Shown here piece after piece: positions 42,986 through 52,508 of a stretch of 64,000 bases of DNA. Both the position numbers and the translations under genes were made by a program. Location: the NCBI GenBank assembly GCA_021731025.1, contig JAKFYD010000041.1, positions 18,838-82,837 of the forward strand. The letters run 5' to 3'. The stretch comes from Pseudobdellovibrionaceae bacterium (GTDB lineage: Bacteria; Bdellovibrionota; Bdellovibrionia; Bdellovibrionales; Bdellovibrionaceae). Each line of letters begins with the position of its first letter. Within the stretch, counting starts at the first letter, position 1. The notes below the pieces were generated by a model. That model was not told where the DNA came from. It made no database searches and saw nothing but the letters and a program-made list of their open reading frames with translations.

Positions 42986-43714
42986 ATGTTCAAGATTTTT
43001 ATATTCGCTTTAGGATTGGTCCTTCCTTTACAAGGTTTTACAGCAAGTTTAGAAGGACAGCGAATTCTTATACAAGCCATTATAGCTAACGATGTCTCTA
43101 CAGTAAAACAAACACTGCATCACCGCTTTGATATTAATGAAAAGAGCGGGCAAGGCCATTACGTCATTCATATGGCCACTCGCAAAGAAGTGAAAGACGA
43201 GATTTTGGAACTTATCTTAAAAGCTGGTGCTCGACCCGACGTCAAAAACCGAGAAGGCCAAACCCCTTTGCACCTAGCCGTTCTTGGCGATTCTCCGAAG
43301 AAAGTCCTGCTGCTCTTAAAAGCCAATGCAGATCCTTCCATTGGGGATAGCTTAGGAAATACTCCACTGCATTTAAATGCTGACGGCAAAGGTTCTCCTT
43401 CCCTTACACCCCTACTTCTTCAATCAAAAAAAATGAATGTAAATTTAAAAAATGGTCGAGGCTATACCGCTTTGATGTTGGCTTCGTTAAGATTTTCACC
43501 GGTGTTCTCGGTGGTCGAATCCCTTTTAAAATCCGGCGCTGATCCTTCAATCATCAACTTAGGAAGATTTACGGCTTTGGATTTCGCACAGGGAATGTTG
43601 GATTATTTTAAAAAGCATTCTGAAAAATATTCTGGTGCCATTGCTGAACAAGAAAAAATCCTTGCTACAATTTCGCGCTGGTCTGATTCATCACATTCTG
43701 AAAAGGCAAACTGA
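42986..43714 (+). CDS. Exported ankyrin-repeat protein, paralogue of the one at 29.6 kb
   Basis: A signal peptide (IFIFALGLVLPLQGFTA) and about five ankyrin repeats, clearest in GQTPLHLAVLGD and NTPLHLNADGKG. Sequence order and the C-terminal TALDFAQGMLDYFKK match the protein at 29609-30322. TAAGGAG precedes the ATG. The last 50 bases overlap the 3' end of the convergent histidine kinase gene, so the C-terminal tail is variable. Confidence 0.85.
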   Translation: MFKIFIFALGLVLPLQGFTASLEGQRILIQAIIANDVSTVKQTLHHRFDINEKSGQGHYVIHMATRKEVKDEILELILKAGARPDVKNREGQTPLHLAVLGDSPKKVLLLLKANADPSIGDSLGNTPLHLNADGKGSPSLTPLLLQSKKMNVNLKNGRGYTALMLASLRFSPVFSVVESLLKSGADPSIINLGRFTALDFAQGMLDYFKKHSEKYSGAIAEQEKILATISRWSDSSHSEKAN

Positions 43715-44915
43715 AATAAAAGGTCGCCCCTTCATTTTGCTTTGAATCCACTCGAATTGAACCGGCGTGAGCTTCGATAATTTTTGCGACGGACACTAAG
43801 CCCACCCCATGACCGGGATAAGCGCTCTCTTTGTGAATGCGTACAAAATTATGAAATAGTTTAGGCACGGCCTCGGGATCAAAACCAATCCCATTATCTC
43901 GTAAATACAAAGTTACGAATTTCTGATCCTGAGAAACCTTTCCAAATTTTATTTCACGCACCGAACGCTGTCGTGTGAACTTCAATGCATTTGAAAATAA
44001 ATTATCAAGAACGACGCCAATTAAAAATGGATCAGCATAAACAAAGAGATTGGGCTCGATTTGCACATCAAGAGTGCCTTCTTCAGCATTAATTTTTTTA
44101 TTCCTCATCAGATCTTCAGCCATTTCCGACAAATTCAAACGCTCAGCCATTAAGCTTCGGGTATTAATGCGATGAAGAGCCAACATCTGATCAATTTGTT
44201 TAGCCGCTTGATTGCAAGTTTTCAGTATGGAATCGACATACTTCGTTGAACGTTCATTCAACTGAGGACCACCATGAAGTTGCAAGAGCTGTGCGAAACC
44301 TTTTATAAAAGCTAAGGGGTTTCGTAGATCATGAACCATCGAATGGATGGCCATTTCTAATTCTTTCTCTCGAGACAAGTGAGCTGTCGATTTATCATTA
44401 AGCACTTTTTTAAGTTGTAAATTCTCGACCGCTACGGCGGCGGTGTTTGCTAAAATTTGTAATAGTTTAACTTCTTCTTTGGTTGGGGTATGTGAATCCG
44501 CCCAGTAATTTCCAATAGCTCCTAAAGGATTTTCGCTACGAATAGGAACCATACACAAACTTTTTACAAAAGTGGGCCGATAAGCATCCCAAGGAATTCG
44601 TGAATCAACATAAATATCGGGAATCAAAACGGTCTCGCTCCGAGTGATACACCACCCACTGATACAGGCTTCTAAGGGAAATTTACTTCCTTTCCACAAG
44701 GGAGAAATGGCATTTTCATCAACATAATAACATTGGCTTCCTTCTCGCAGAACAAAGGTAGAGCCATCGGAACTGCAAAGCTTTCGCGCAGCTTCTGCAA
44801 CAATTTCTGTAATATTCTGCAGATTATTAGCAACAGACAATCGGTCGATGACTTCGGTTAAAATACGGCCAGGCTCTTCTTCAGTGATTTTCTGGAAAGA
44901 ACTTCTATTCTTCAT
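43665..44915 (-). CDS. GAF-domain sensor histidine kinase
   Basis: A soluble kinase with a GAF domain (~residues 28-170), HisKA with phospho-acceptor His195 in MVHDLRNPLAFIKGF, and HATPase (NLFSNALKFT, DNGIGFDPE, GHGVGLVSVAKI). GGAAG precedes the ATG. It starts 36 bases after the OmpR-type regulator gene ends, so the two form a candidate cognate pair. Ligand of the GAF domain is unknown. Confidence 0.93.
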   Translation of the reverse strand: MKNRSSFQKITEEEPGRILTEVIDRLSVANNLQNITEIVAEAARKLCSSDGSTFVLREGSQCYYVDENAISPLWKGSKFPLEACISGWCITRSETVLIPDIYVDSRIPWDAYRPTFVKSLCMVPIRSENPLGAIGNYWADSHTPTKEEVKLLQILANTAAVAVENLQLKKVLNDKSTAHLSREKELEMAIHSMVHDLRNPLAFIKGFAQLLQLHGGPQLNERSTKYVDSILKTCNQAAKQIDQMLALHRINTRSLMAERLNLSEMAEDLMRNKKINAEEGTLDVQIEPNLFVYADPFLIGVVLDNLFSNALKFTRQRSVREIKFGKVSQDQKFVTLYLRDNGIGFDPEAVPKLFHNFVRIHKESAYPGHGVGLVSVAKIIEAHAGSIRVDSKQNEGATFYFSLPFQNVMNQTSAKL

Positions 44916-44951
44916 TGGACTTCCATTAAGGTTTTTTTGTTTCCACTCAAC

Positions 44952-45662
44952 TCAACTTGAAAAACAGTATCCCTGCTTCACTACCGTGCGAATGTTTCGG
45001 CCCAAGTTTCCCATTTTTTTTCGTAAAGAATAAATATGCGTATCCAAGGTGTTGTGGGAAACGTGAACCTCTTCTCCCCAAATAAAACGGATCAAATTTT
45101 CACGCAGCAAAACGATATTTTCATTTTGTAAAAAAATCACAAGCAATTTGAATTCAATTGGCGTCAACAAAATCTCTTGAGACTGTCCCGTATTCCCAAC
45201 TTCAGTCACTTTTTGCAGAGTTAAATCAATAGTAATTCCTGATCTCGAAATAATTTTGGGATCTTTTTGATTTTGAACGCGACGTAATTTTGATTGCACC
45301 CGCACCATCAGTTCACGCAGATCAAATGGTTTCATGAGGTAATCATCAGCACCAACTTGGAATCCCCGAATACGACTTTCTAGATCACTCTGTCCTGTTA
45401 AGAAAAGAATCGGCAGTTCATTGAATTCTTCTTGTTCACGCAGCTTTTGGCAAAATTCGAATCCATTGCCATCGGGCAAAGTAATATCTAACAATAAAAG
45501 TGCGTATTGATTTTTAGTGAGTTCATTTTTGGCTTCAGTCAAAGAGCCAACGCTTTGAACGCTGCATATTTCTTCAAGCGCATTTTTTACAATTAAATGC
45601 ATATCCGTGGCATCTTCCACAAACAATACATTTTCAAGTTGATAGGTCTTTACGTTCGACAT
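44952..45662 (-). CDS. OmpR/PhoB-family response regulator
   Basis: Receiver domain with Asp59 (LLLLDITLPDG) and Lys111 (YLMKPFD), then a C-terminal winged-helix DNA-binding domain (~residues 135-235) with the recognition helix region VSHNTLDTHIYSLRKKM. Conserved residues are intact. Its likely partner kinase is encoded downstream. The promoter at 45673-45700 implies an almost leaderless mRNA. Confidence 0.94.
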   Translation of the reverse strand: MSNVKTYQLENVLFVEDATDMHLIVKNALEEICSVQSVGSLTEAKNELTKNQYALLLLDITLPDGNGFEFCQKLREQEEFNELPILFLTGQSDLESRIRGFQVGADDYLMKPFDLRELMVRVQSKLRRVQNQKDPKIISRSGITIDLTLQKVTEVGNTGQSQEILLTPIEFKLLVIFLQNENIVLLRENLIRFIWGEEVHVSHNTLDTHIYSLRKKMGNLGRNIRTVVKQGYCFSS

Positions 45663-45672
45663 GAGAAACTCT

Positions 45673-45700
45673 AGTATAAATCTATTTGATTTATCGACAA
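45673..45700 (-). promoter_or_regulatory. Promoter of the response regulator-kinase operon
   Basis: On the minus strand a TTGTCG (45700-45695) and a TATACT (45678-45673) are 16 bases apart. The -10 ends ten bases before the ATG, so the predicted 5' leader is only about 3-4 bases and no ribosome site is present. Confidence 0.5.
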
Positions 45701-45764
45701 GAAAATTCGCAGGTTAGAAAGGCACTGAATTAAAATTTATTACGGAAGTTAACTGGACTAGTGC

Positions 45765-47297
45765 TTAACTGATAGCCTTAGTGATCTTTTTATCCAAAAC
45801 TCCCCGCACATTTTTCAACAGGTTGTGAATAAAAATCGGCTTTTGAAGTAAGACTTCGTTTTCGTCCAGTATCCCCTGGTGAGCAATAAAGTTAGCGGTG
45901 TAACCCGACATATAGATGATTTTTAAACTTGGTTTTTTGCTCAAAAGCTCCCGCGCCAGATCAGCACCCGTTCGGCCAGGCATAATAACGTCCGTCAAAA
46001 GCAGCTCAATTTGATCCTTATTTTCTTCGAAGAGTTTAATGGCTTCATTAGCGTCTTCAGCCGCAATCACATTGTAACCAACGCCCCTAAGTATGGTCGC
46101 ATAGCCCTCTCGCAAATGAGCTTCGTCCTCGGCAAGTAGGATTGTTTCTTGTCCTCCGTAATCCGCAGTCGAAGGCTTTTCAGTTTCGTTCTGATAAGCT
46201 GCTCCAGATTCTGTGGTTCGCGGAAGATAAATTTTGAAAACTGTGCCCCGACCCACTTCACTGTAGGACCAGATGTAACCATTAGACTGTCGCACGAATC
46301 CATGGACCATGGCTAAACCAAGACCTGTGCCCTTACCGCGTTCTTTTGTTGTAAAAAAAGGATCGAAAATTCGCAGTAATGTTTTCGAATCCATTCCACG
46401 GCCCGTATCGGCGAGGGCCAACATCACGTAGGATCCGACAGCAACTTCGCTGTGATGCTTTATGTATTCTTGATCCAATTCAATATTGGCCGTTTCAATG
46501 TGTATAGTTCCACCCCGCGGCATAGCATCTCGGGCATTGGCACATAGATTAAAAATCAGTTGTTCCATTTGGAAAGGATCTGCATAAATAAAATCCAAGT
46601 CTTCTTTCAGAACCATTTTAATTTGGATGTCTTCCCCAAGAATTTTTTTTAAATTCCCTTCAATATCAGATAACAGTTCATTCAGATTAATAACTTTATA
46701 ATCCAGAATTTGTTTTCGACTGAAGGCCAAAAGTTGTTTAGTCAATTTAGAAGCTTGATGGACGGCCTTGATAATTTTTTCGGAATAAGATTTAAGATGA
46801 ATGTGATGACTTTCTAATTTTGACGACAGCATTTCACCATAGGCTAAAATAATTCCTAGCTTGTTATTAAAGTCATGAGCCACCCCACCGGCAATATCTC
46901 CCAAAGCTTCGAGCTTTTTAGCCTGAAAGTATTGCTCTTCGATCTTTTTACGTTCTGTAATATCCATCGAACGAATCAAGATGCCTTCACTGTGAGGTTC
47001 AATGTAAAGCTCGAACCAACACTTTTTTCCATCGGGATAAACGAAATGGTTTTCAATACGCTGAGGATTGCGACTTCTCATCACTTCCATCATCGCCTTA
47101 AAAAAGGGCGTATTTTCGATTCCAGGATAGCACTGGGGCATTTTGCACCCTATCAGATTTTCTTTTGTCGTGCGCCCATGGCTTGCAGCCGCAGAATTAA
47201 CGTAAAGATATTCGCAATCATGACTGAGGATCTGAATCCCCTCAATGGTTTGGTCGATCGCGATTTTCAAAGTCTGTTCAAAAGTTAATTTTTGCAT
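45765..47297 (-). CDS. PAS-domain hybrid histidine kinase with C-terminal receiver
   Basis: An N-terminal PAS domain (~residues 10-115), HisKA of the [12 protein letters not shown] class with His141, and HATPase ([36 protein letters not shown]) are followed by a receiver with an Asp in [13 protein letters not shown] near residue 438 and Lys in LLQKPIF. No membrane segment. Typical of soluble NtrB-like hybrid kinases. It follows the regulator-kinase pair on the same strand but with a ~100-base gap. Confidence 0.93.
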   Translation of the reverse strand: MQKLTFEQTLKIAIDQTIEGIQILSHDCEYLYVNSAAASHGRTTKENLIGCKMPQCYPGIENTPFFKAMMEVMRSRNPQRIENHFVYPDGKKCWFELYIEPHSEGILIRSMDITERKKIEEQYFQAKKLEALGDIAGGVAHDFNNKLGIILAYGEMLSSKLESHHIHLKSYSEKIIKAVHQASKLTKQLLAFSRKQILDYKVINLNELLSDIEGNLKKILGEDIQIKMVLKEDLDFIYADPFQMEQLIFNLCANARDAMPRGGTIHIETANIELDQEYIKHHSEVAVGSYVMLALADTGRGMDSKTLLRIFDPFFTTKERGKGTGLGLAMVHGFVRQSNGYIWSYSEVGRGTVFKIYLPRTTESGAAYQNETEKPSTADYGGQETILLAEDEAHLREGYATILRGVGYNVIAAEDANEAIKLFEENKDQIELLLTDVIMPGRTGADLARELLSKKPSLKIIYMSGYTANFIAHQGILDENEVLLQKPIFIHNLLKNVRGVLDKKITKAIS

Positions 47298-47411
47298 AAG
47301 CTATTTTAGTTTGTTATTTTCAAACTATGAGCAGTTTTATTTTTGAACACAAACAAAAAGTAAAAAAAGCTCAGGAAAAAGTCTAACAGAAAACAAGGCT
47401 AAAGTTTGAGT

Positions 47412-48137
47412 GTGAAAAAAAATTGTTCTTATTTTATTATTATTTTTGCTTTAATGAGTTTAAGCTCGGCCTGGGCCCAGGAAAAATTGCAGAGCGAGAA
47501 CAACTTTGTTCCACAGATACAAAAAGAAGTTCAACTGGGGAATCAAGAACCACTTCCTTCAGCGCTAAATCCAAAAAATTATTTCGCTCTATTTAACTAC
47601 TCTTACTTGGATCTAATTATTCCAAGCAAATACGGCTTTACGGCTGGGATTTTTTCTACCGAAGATGAAAGCTGGGAGCTTGAATTTCTTCGAGGAAATT
47701 TATCTGTTCCTTTCTTAATTAAAGATCTTGGCAGCATGTCTGATGATCGCATTAGTGTTATCCATCGCCCGCTTTCCTCGAAGACTGCTTTTAATTTTAG
47801 CTATGGACTTTCCTTTTTTAGCTTCACAACCCATGTTGGGGATAAACTTCTCAATCGTCTCAGTGGGGGACGTTTTACTTCGGTGGACTTGATTAACATT
47901 CAGTCTTTAGGCTTTCACTTGGGCCTTGGACACCGATGGACCTTCAATGAAAACATCATTCTCAGTATCGACTGGATTTCGTGGGGCCAACCCTTAATCA
48001 ACTTAAAAAAAGAATCTTCTTTTTTAGATTATGCTGACAACCCAGAAGATCGCAGTGAAGTTGAAAGTCTGATCAAAGTGACTTCCTATTTTCCCCGGTT
48101 GTCTTTGCTGAAAGTTCAGTTCGGAATGTCTTTTTAA
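47412..48137 (+). CDS. Exported protein, probably outer-membrane, function unknown
   Basis: A GTG at 47412 (TTG at 47406 is also possible) starts a ~241-residue protein with a signal peptide (YFIIIFALMSLSSAWA). The mature part has alternating strands with aromatic residues (NYFALFNYSYLDLIIP, GLGHRWTFNENIILSIDW) and ends in a beta-strand with terminal Phe (LLKVQFGMSF), a common outer-membrane targeting signal. Family not recognised. Confidence 0.65.
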   Translation: MKKNCSYFIIIFALMSLSSAWAQEKLQSENNFVPQIQKEVQLGNQEPLPSALNPKNYFALFNYSYLDLIIPSKYGFTAGIFSTEDESWELEFLRGNLSVPFLIKDLGSMSDDRISVIHRPLSSKTAFNFSYGLSFFSFTTHVGDKLLNRLSGGRFTSVDLINIQSLGFHLGLGHRWTFNENIILSIDWISWGQPLINLKKESSFLDYADNPEDRSEVESLIKVTSYFPRLSLLKVQFGMSF

Positions 48138-48207
48138 GACAGATGTCGAATACAAGTTGTGAATTTCTTTTCACCCTTGTTAACAATAATTGACTCATCA
48201 AAATACA

Positions 48208-49098
48208 ATGGTTTCCGATAGTTCATGCATGAACAGTGTAGAGCTTAAAAAAGTCCTGATTGTTGACGACGAAAAAAACTTAGCAAATGTCATCAGCGCT
48301 TATTTAACTTTAAACGGCTATTCAACGACAATTTCCTTGGACAGTCGCGATGCTTTTCAAAAAGCACGGAATGCCCACTACGACATTATAGTCACTGATC
48401 TAAAGATGCCTCGCTTAAGTGGACCTGAACTTATTAATAATATTCGGACCAGCGGCCTAAATAACGAAACACCGATTATTCTTAGTTCGGGTGTTCAAGA
48501 GGATGCTTTGCAAGAACTTAAAGGAACGAATCTCAGTAAAGTTAAGATCGTGCCGGATCCATTCACGGTACAGAACCTACTTAATATCGTTAAAGAGTTT
48601 GAAGATCCTTTAGTAAAAGCAAACTCATCAAAATTAGATGCAAATTTTGTAAACTTGGTTTTAACTTCGACCATCGAAATTATTTCTGAAATTTCTAGTA
48701 GCGCAAAAATCAGTGTCGCTCCACCACAGCTTTTAAATAAAGCTTCCTCTTTAAAGGCCGATATTTCAGGAATTTTAGCCCTTATCAGTAGCGAATTTCA
48801 GGGAAGTATGTCGCTGTCATTTAAAACGGACACTTACTTGAAAACAGCAAATCTGATGCTCAAAGAAAAATTTAGAACCATCACCGAAGAAAACGATGAT
48901 CACATTTCAGAAATGTTAAGTCTCATCGGAACACGAATTCGCAGCTTACTTAACTCAAAGAAAATCGAAATGAAGAAAACTGTTCCTTCATGCTTTTACA
49001 ATGAAAACCACGAGCTACCCCACGGGGGTAACCCTAAGACATTGGTTTTTACTCTTGAATCACCTGTTGGACCATTTTGGCTGACTGTGGTGAGTTAA
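48208..49098 (+). CDS. Receiver domain fused to a CheX-like domain
   Basis: The receiver (~residues 14-125) has the acidic pair in LIVDDEK and Asp64 (IVTDLKMPRLSG). The conserved switch Lys is replaced: the usual hhxKPF is VPDPF (Asp117). The C-terminus (~150-290) resembles the CheX/CheC fold (ADISGILALISSEFQGSMSLSF, then HISEMLSLIGTRIRSLL), with Glu kept but the usual Asn of ExxN apparently Ser. It may therefore be a phosphorylatable or regulatory adaptor more than an active CheY phosphatase. The ATG at 48208 is chosen over the TTG at 48190; neither has a ribosome site. Confidence 0.7.
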   Translation: MVSDSSCMNSVELKKVLIVDDEKNLANVISAYLTLNGYSTTISLDSRDAFQKARNAHYDIIVTDLKMPRLSGPELINNIRTSGLNNETPIILSSGVQEDALQELKGTNLSKVKIVPDPFTVQNLLNIVKEFEDPLVKANSSKLDANFVNLVLTSTIEIISEISSSAKISVAPPQLLNKASSLKADISGILALISSEFQGSMSLSFKTDTYLKTANLMLKEKFRTITEENDDHISEMLSLIGTRIRSLLNSKKIEMKKTVPSCFYNENHELPHGGNPKTLVFTLESPVGPFWLTVVS

Positions 49099-49959
49099 TT
49101 ATTGAGCCGAGCTTTCAAAAAGATAATTAAACTCGCCATATCCACTTTCTGTTAATTCATCCTTTGGAATGAATCGCAGTGCCGCTGAATTTATGGAATA
49201 AAATTGGCCCTCGGTTTGAGTCGCATCGGGAAAAATGTAACCCAAATGCGAATCCCCCAGAAGACTGCGCACTTCGCTGTGGGCTTTCAAAATTCTTTCA
49301 GTTTTTTTCAGGACGATATTTTCTTTAATCAAAGGTTTTTTAAAAGCTGGCCAACCTAATTTCGAATCAAATTGATCAAGTGAGCTAAACAAAGGCTCAC
49401 CAGAGGTGATGTCAACGTAAATTCCCTTCTCTGAGTTATTCCAATAAGCATTCTCAAAGGCTGGTTCTAGAGCTGCATTCTGAGTGACTTCAAATTGCAA
49501 AGGAGTCAGCTTCTCTTTAAGATCTGAAAGGCTAAGCTTTTTAACGGGGCACTTATCAATCTTTTTGGAAATCACTGCGGAAGGAACACTTTCTTGGCCT
49601 ATCTTATCGTAGGCCGTCATCTTAAAATTATAAGTTAAGTTTTTTGTCAAACCTTTGACCGAAACTGAGTCCTTACTAAGATCAGTGATCTGGATTTGAG
49701 TGGAATTGCTCGACGTACCTATTGAATAATAGAGTCGGTATCCTGCTAAATCCGCTTCTTTATTTTTATTCCAAGTGATGATGGCTTGCCCACAGTTCTC
49801 TCCGGGGGGTTCATCACCGGGACCTGGCGTACCGCTACCAATGTTTGTATCGCCACCCGTGTACATTTCCCGACCGGAAAATTTACTGCAAGATGAACCG
49901 ACTGTCGCAAAAGCAATCACAAGGGCAACAATTGTTTGGCGGTGATTAAAACTGTGCAT
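49099..49959 (-). CDS. Lipoprotein with FN3 domain fused to a MsrB fold lacking its catalytic Cys
   Basis: The ATG at 49959, after AAGGTGAAGG, gives a lipobox at Cys24 (ATVGSSC). An FN3 domain (~residues 55-140) is followed by a full-length methionine sulfoxide reductase B domain (~150-265): LTPLQFEVTQNAALEPAF, FDSKLGWPAF, DSHLGYIFPDA and NSAALRFIP. The catalytic Cys of RYCxN is Ser255 (FYSIN, codon TCC), and the zinc CxxC pairs are also missing. The fold is thus conserved but the sulfenic-acid chemistry is not possible in the normal way. It overlaps the upstream gene by 14 bases. Confidence 0.85.
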   Translation of the reverse strand: MHSFNHRQTIVALVIAFATVGSSCSKFSGREMYTGGDTNIGSGTPGPGDEPPGENCGQAIITWNKNKEADLAGYRLYYSIGTSSNSTQIQITDLSKDSVSVKGLTKNLTYNFKMTAYDKIGQESVPSAVISKKIDKCPVKKLSLSDLKEKLTPLQFEVTQNAALEPAFENAYWNNSEKGIYVDITSGEPLFSSLDQFDSKLGWPAFKKPLIKENIVLKKTERILKAHSEVRSLLGDSHLGYIFPDATQTEGQFYSINSAALRFIPKDELTESGYGEFNYLFESSAQ

Positions 49960-50479
49960 GACCTTCACCTTTTGTGGCTTTGGGATAAAAACAGTAGCCG
50001 TAAGAAACCTGGCCATATTCGATAAGGTCACGCTTGAAATGCAAAAAATTATTTTCTTTTTTTACACTCAAAGTCCAAAGTTTTTTTCCTTGGGAAACTG
50101 AAACAGAGGACTTGATTTCCTTTGGAAGAAACTCGGTCTCAGTGAAGTCAAAAGATCGGTCCATAAAAGTATCGCCGGCGTAGGTTCGATAAAGGACTTT
50201 TGTGATTTCAACTTCTGGTAATAAAGGACCTTGGCCTTCGATAATACGTTTATATTTATTGATCATCACATAGGTTTCCACAAGGGGTTTATCTTCATTA
50301 ATCTGCACACACAAGCGGGCCGATGGATGCCCAGGGAAGTCGATGTCGCTCTCTGCAATTGGATCTTTGGCCGAGTTGTATTGGCGCTTTAAGATATCAT
50401 AATAGGTTTCTGCCATTGCCGCGTGAGTGGCAGCGAATACAGTCATAAAAGCTAAAAACAAAAATGTGAATTTATTCAT
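49946..50479 (-). CDS. Exported protein, function unknown
   Basis: A 177-residue protein with a signal peptide (FTFLFLAFMTVFAATHAAMA) and a beta-rich mature domain holding two cysteines (ARLCVQIN and YGYCFYP) near its two ends, a likely disulphide. Family not recognised. The gene overlaps the start of the MsrB-like lipoprotein gene by 14 bases, so the two are probably made together. GGAG-type sequence precedes the ATG. Confidence 0.72.
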   Translation of the reverse strand: MNKFTFLFLAFMTVFAATHAAMAETYYDILKRQYNSAKDPIAESDIDFPGHPSARLCVQINEDKPLVETYVMINKYKRIIEGQGPLLPEVEITKVLYRTYAGDTFMDRSFDFTETEFLPKEIKSSVSVSQGKKLWTLSVKKENNFLHFKRDLIEYGQVSYGYCFYPKATKGEGHAQF

Positions 50480-50590
50480 GGGAAATGCTCCTTGAAATAG
50501 AACAGGGCTTGTATTAAACCTCTGTAACAGAGAGCCGTGTTGTGCTCAAGAATGCAGTCAGAGTCACTCTAGAAGACGAGGTAACGCAGG

Positions 50591-51040
50591 ATGTTTAATA
50601 AAATTTTTACAATAATTTTTGTTGGAGCCTTCTTCTTAGGTTGTGGACAAGAAGATAATTCTAAGTCACCTGAGCAAGCTCCTCCGCCAGTTGCTCAAAA
50701 GCCATTGCCTGCTGAATGCTCCGAACAATTAAACTTTTCTGCAAATTGGGCTCAAGATCCGGAGGCCTATGAATACCAGGCTAACTATGGGGTTCAACAG
50801 GACGATTTTTTCCTGACAGGCACCTACGTTGGAACAACGACGGAAATTTCCCAAACACTCGATCGCGGTGCCACCTACTACATTCGTATAACTAAAAAAA
50901 GCATTGACTCTAGCTTATTTGAACCCAAGGACATCATTCTGACCATTCCAACTTGCGAAGATCGCGCTGCTTGGAAAGCCGAACATCCTGGATACGAAGA
51001 GCCTGCCCTGTATAAAGTTGATTGGAAGAAAGTAAACTAA
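50591..51040 (+). CDS. Small lipoprotein with FN3-like domain
   Basis: Signal peptide with lipobox FFLGC (Cys19), a Pro-rich spacer (PEQAPPPVAQK), and an FN3-like domain (AEYEYQ-type strands: DPEAYEYQANYG, then LDRGATYYIRIT). Its counterparts at 42366-42818 and 49099-49959 share this architecture. Divergent from the exported protein at 49946. It ends three bases before the convergent dbpA gene ends. Confidence 0.72.
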   Translation: MFNKIFTIIFVGAFFLGCGQEDNSKSPEQAPPPVAQKPLPAECSEQLNFSANWAQDPEAYEYQANYGVQQDDFFLTGTYVGTTTEISQTLDRGATYYIRITKKSIDSSLFEPKDIILTIPTCEDRAAWKAEHPGYEEPALYKVDWKKVN

Positions 51041-51043
51041 AGT

Positions 51044-52417
51044 TTATTTAACCACTTTAAGCTGATACTTCCGACCTTTAATCTTGGCGTCTCGCAATTG
51101 ATTAAAAACGTTCTTTATTTTTTCTGGGGCAATAGCCACGTAAGAAATTTTATCGTAGATCTCGATCTTACCGACCTCGTTAGCCTGTAGACCAACAGGC
51201 TTTCCTGTCAGTGCCCCTAGGATATCGCCAGGTCTCAACTTGTCTTTCCGACCGGCAAAAATACAAAGAGTTTCCATTTCTGCCGTTTGAAATGAACCGC
51301 TTAAGCCATACTGATTTTTAAAACCTAGATTTTTTCTGTCAAAAGAGACACCCAAATGCTTTTCGAATTCCAGAATTCGCGTTTCTTCTTGAGCCCAGTA
51401 GATCGAAGCGGCCGTTCCGCTTTTTCCCGCGCGACCTGTGCGACCAATGCGGTGAATATACATTTCGACCTGTGCAGGCAAATCATAATTTATCACCAAA
51501 TCGACCGAATCGACATCCAAGCCACGAGCTGCCAAATCCGTAGCAACCAAGAAACGGTAACTGCCGTTTCTGAAAAGAGTCATCATTCGGTCTCGATCTC
51601 TTTGTTCCAGATCTCCGTGTAAAACTCCGCAGCGAGCGCCTTCAGCGATAAGTTTTTCTCCCACTTCAGCGACAGTGACTTTTTGATTGCAAAAAATCAT
51701 TACGGAGCGCCCGGGATGCTGTTGAATCACTCGCATTAAGGTTTCTATTTTATTTTCATTTTCGCTTTTATAAACAAATTGCTGTATAGAAGGTTGGGTC
51801 ACTTCTGATTCCGTTAAACCAATCTTTACCGGAGATTTCTGATAGCGCCGACTGAGATCCTCTATCCCTGGTGGAAAAGTTGCAGAGAATAAAACGGTCT
51901 GGCGTTGAGCCGGAGTTGATCGAATGATCTGGTCTATTTCTTCAATAAATCCCATCTCGAGCATTTTGTCGGCTTCATCCAAGACCAAAGTTTTAAGAGT
52001 TGATAAATCAATTCTTCCCTTTTCTGTAAAATCTAAAATTCGCCCTGGAGTTCCAACAATGATGTGTGCTCCTTGGGACAAAGACTCGATTTGATGACGA
52101 GAAGGAATGCCACCCACCAAAGGCAGCACATGCAAGCCCGCAAACCCGCGACCAAATTTTCTAAATTCACGAACGACCTGAACTCCCAATTCCCGGGTCG
52201 GGCAAATAACCAGAGCCTGAATCTGTCTTTGCTCGAGATTCAACTTTTGCAAAATGGGTAAAGCGTAAGCGGCCGTTTTCCCACTTCCTGTCGGAGACTG
52301 ACCGATTAAATCTTTAGACTCCAAGAGAATCGGTAAGCTGGATTGTTGAATCGGCGTTAATTCTTTAAATCCCAATTCATCTAAAACTTTTTGCAAGGCA
52401 GGAATTAAGGTCGGCAT
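51044..52417 (-). CDS. dbpA: DEAD-box ATP-dependent RNA helicase DbpA
   Basis: RNA helicase core with the Q motif, Walker A PTGSGKTAAY, DEAD (LDEADKMLEMGF), SAT (FSATFPP), and HRIGRTGRAGKSG. The C-terminal ~75 residues (LCIFAGRKDKLRPGDILGAL, then VGKIEIYDKISYVAI) form the DbpA RNA-binding domain that targets 23S rRNA hairpin 92. At 457 residues it matches E. coli DbpA. Function is in late 50S subunit assembly. Confidence 0.94.
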   Translation of the reverse strand: MPTLIPALQKVLDELGFKELTPIQQSSLPILLESKDLIGQSPTGSGKTAAYALPILQKLNLEQRQIQALVICPTRELGVQVVREFRKFGRGFAGLHVLPLVGGIPSRHQIESLSQGAHIIVGTPGRILDFTEKGRIDLSTLKTLVLDEADKMLEMGFIEEIDQIIRSTPAQRQTVLFSATFPPGIEDLSRRYQKSPVKIGLTESEVTQPSIQQFVYKSENENKIETLMRVIQQHPGRSVMIFCNQKVTVAEVGEKLIAEGARCGVLHGDLEQRDRDRMMTLFRNGSYRFLVATDLAARGLDVDSVDLVINYDLPAQVEMYIHRIGRTGRAGKSGTAASIYWAQEETRILEFEKHLGVSFDRKNLGFKNQYGLSGSFQTAEMETLCIFAGRKDKLRPGDILGALTGKPVGLQANEVGKIEIYDKISYVAIAPEKIKNVFNQLRDAKIKGRKYQLKVVK

Positions 52418-52508
52418 AATTTGTTGTAGACCAATTCTGAACGAGTCTCAATCTCCTTTATCCCAAGCAGTCCTTGCCTCGATAAAAAGAGGAGGCTAAA
52501 ATAGAGAC

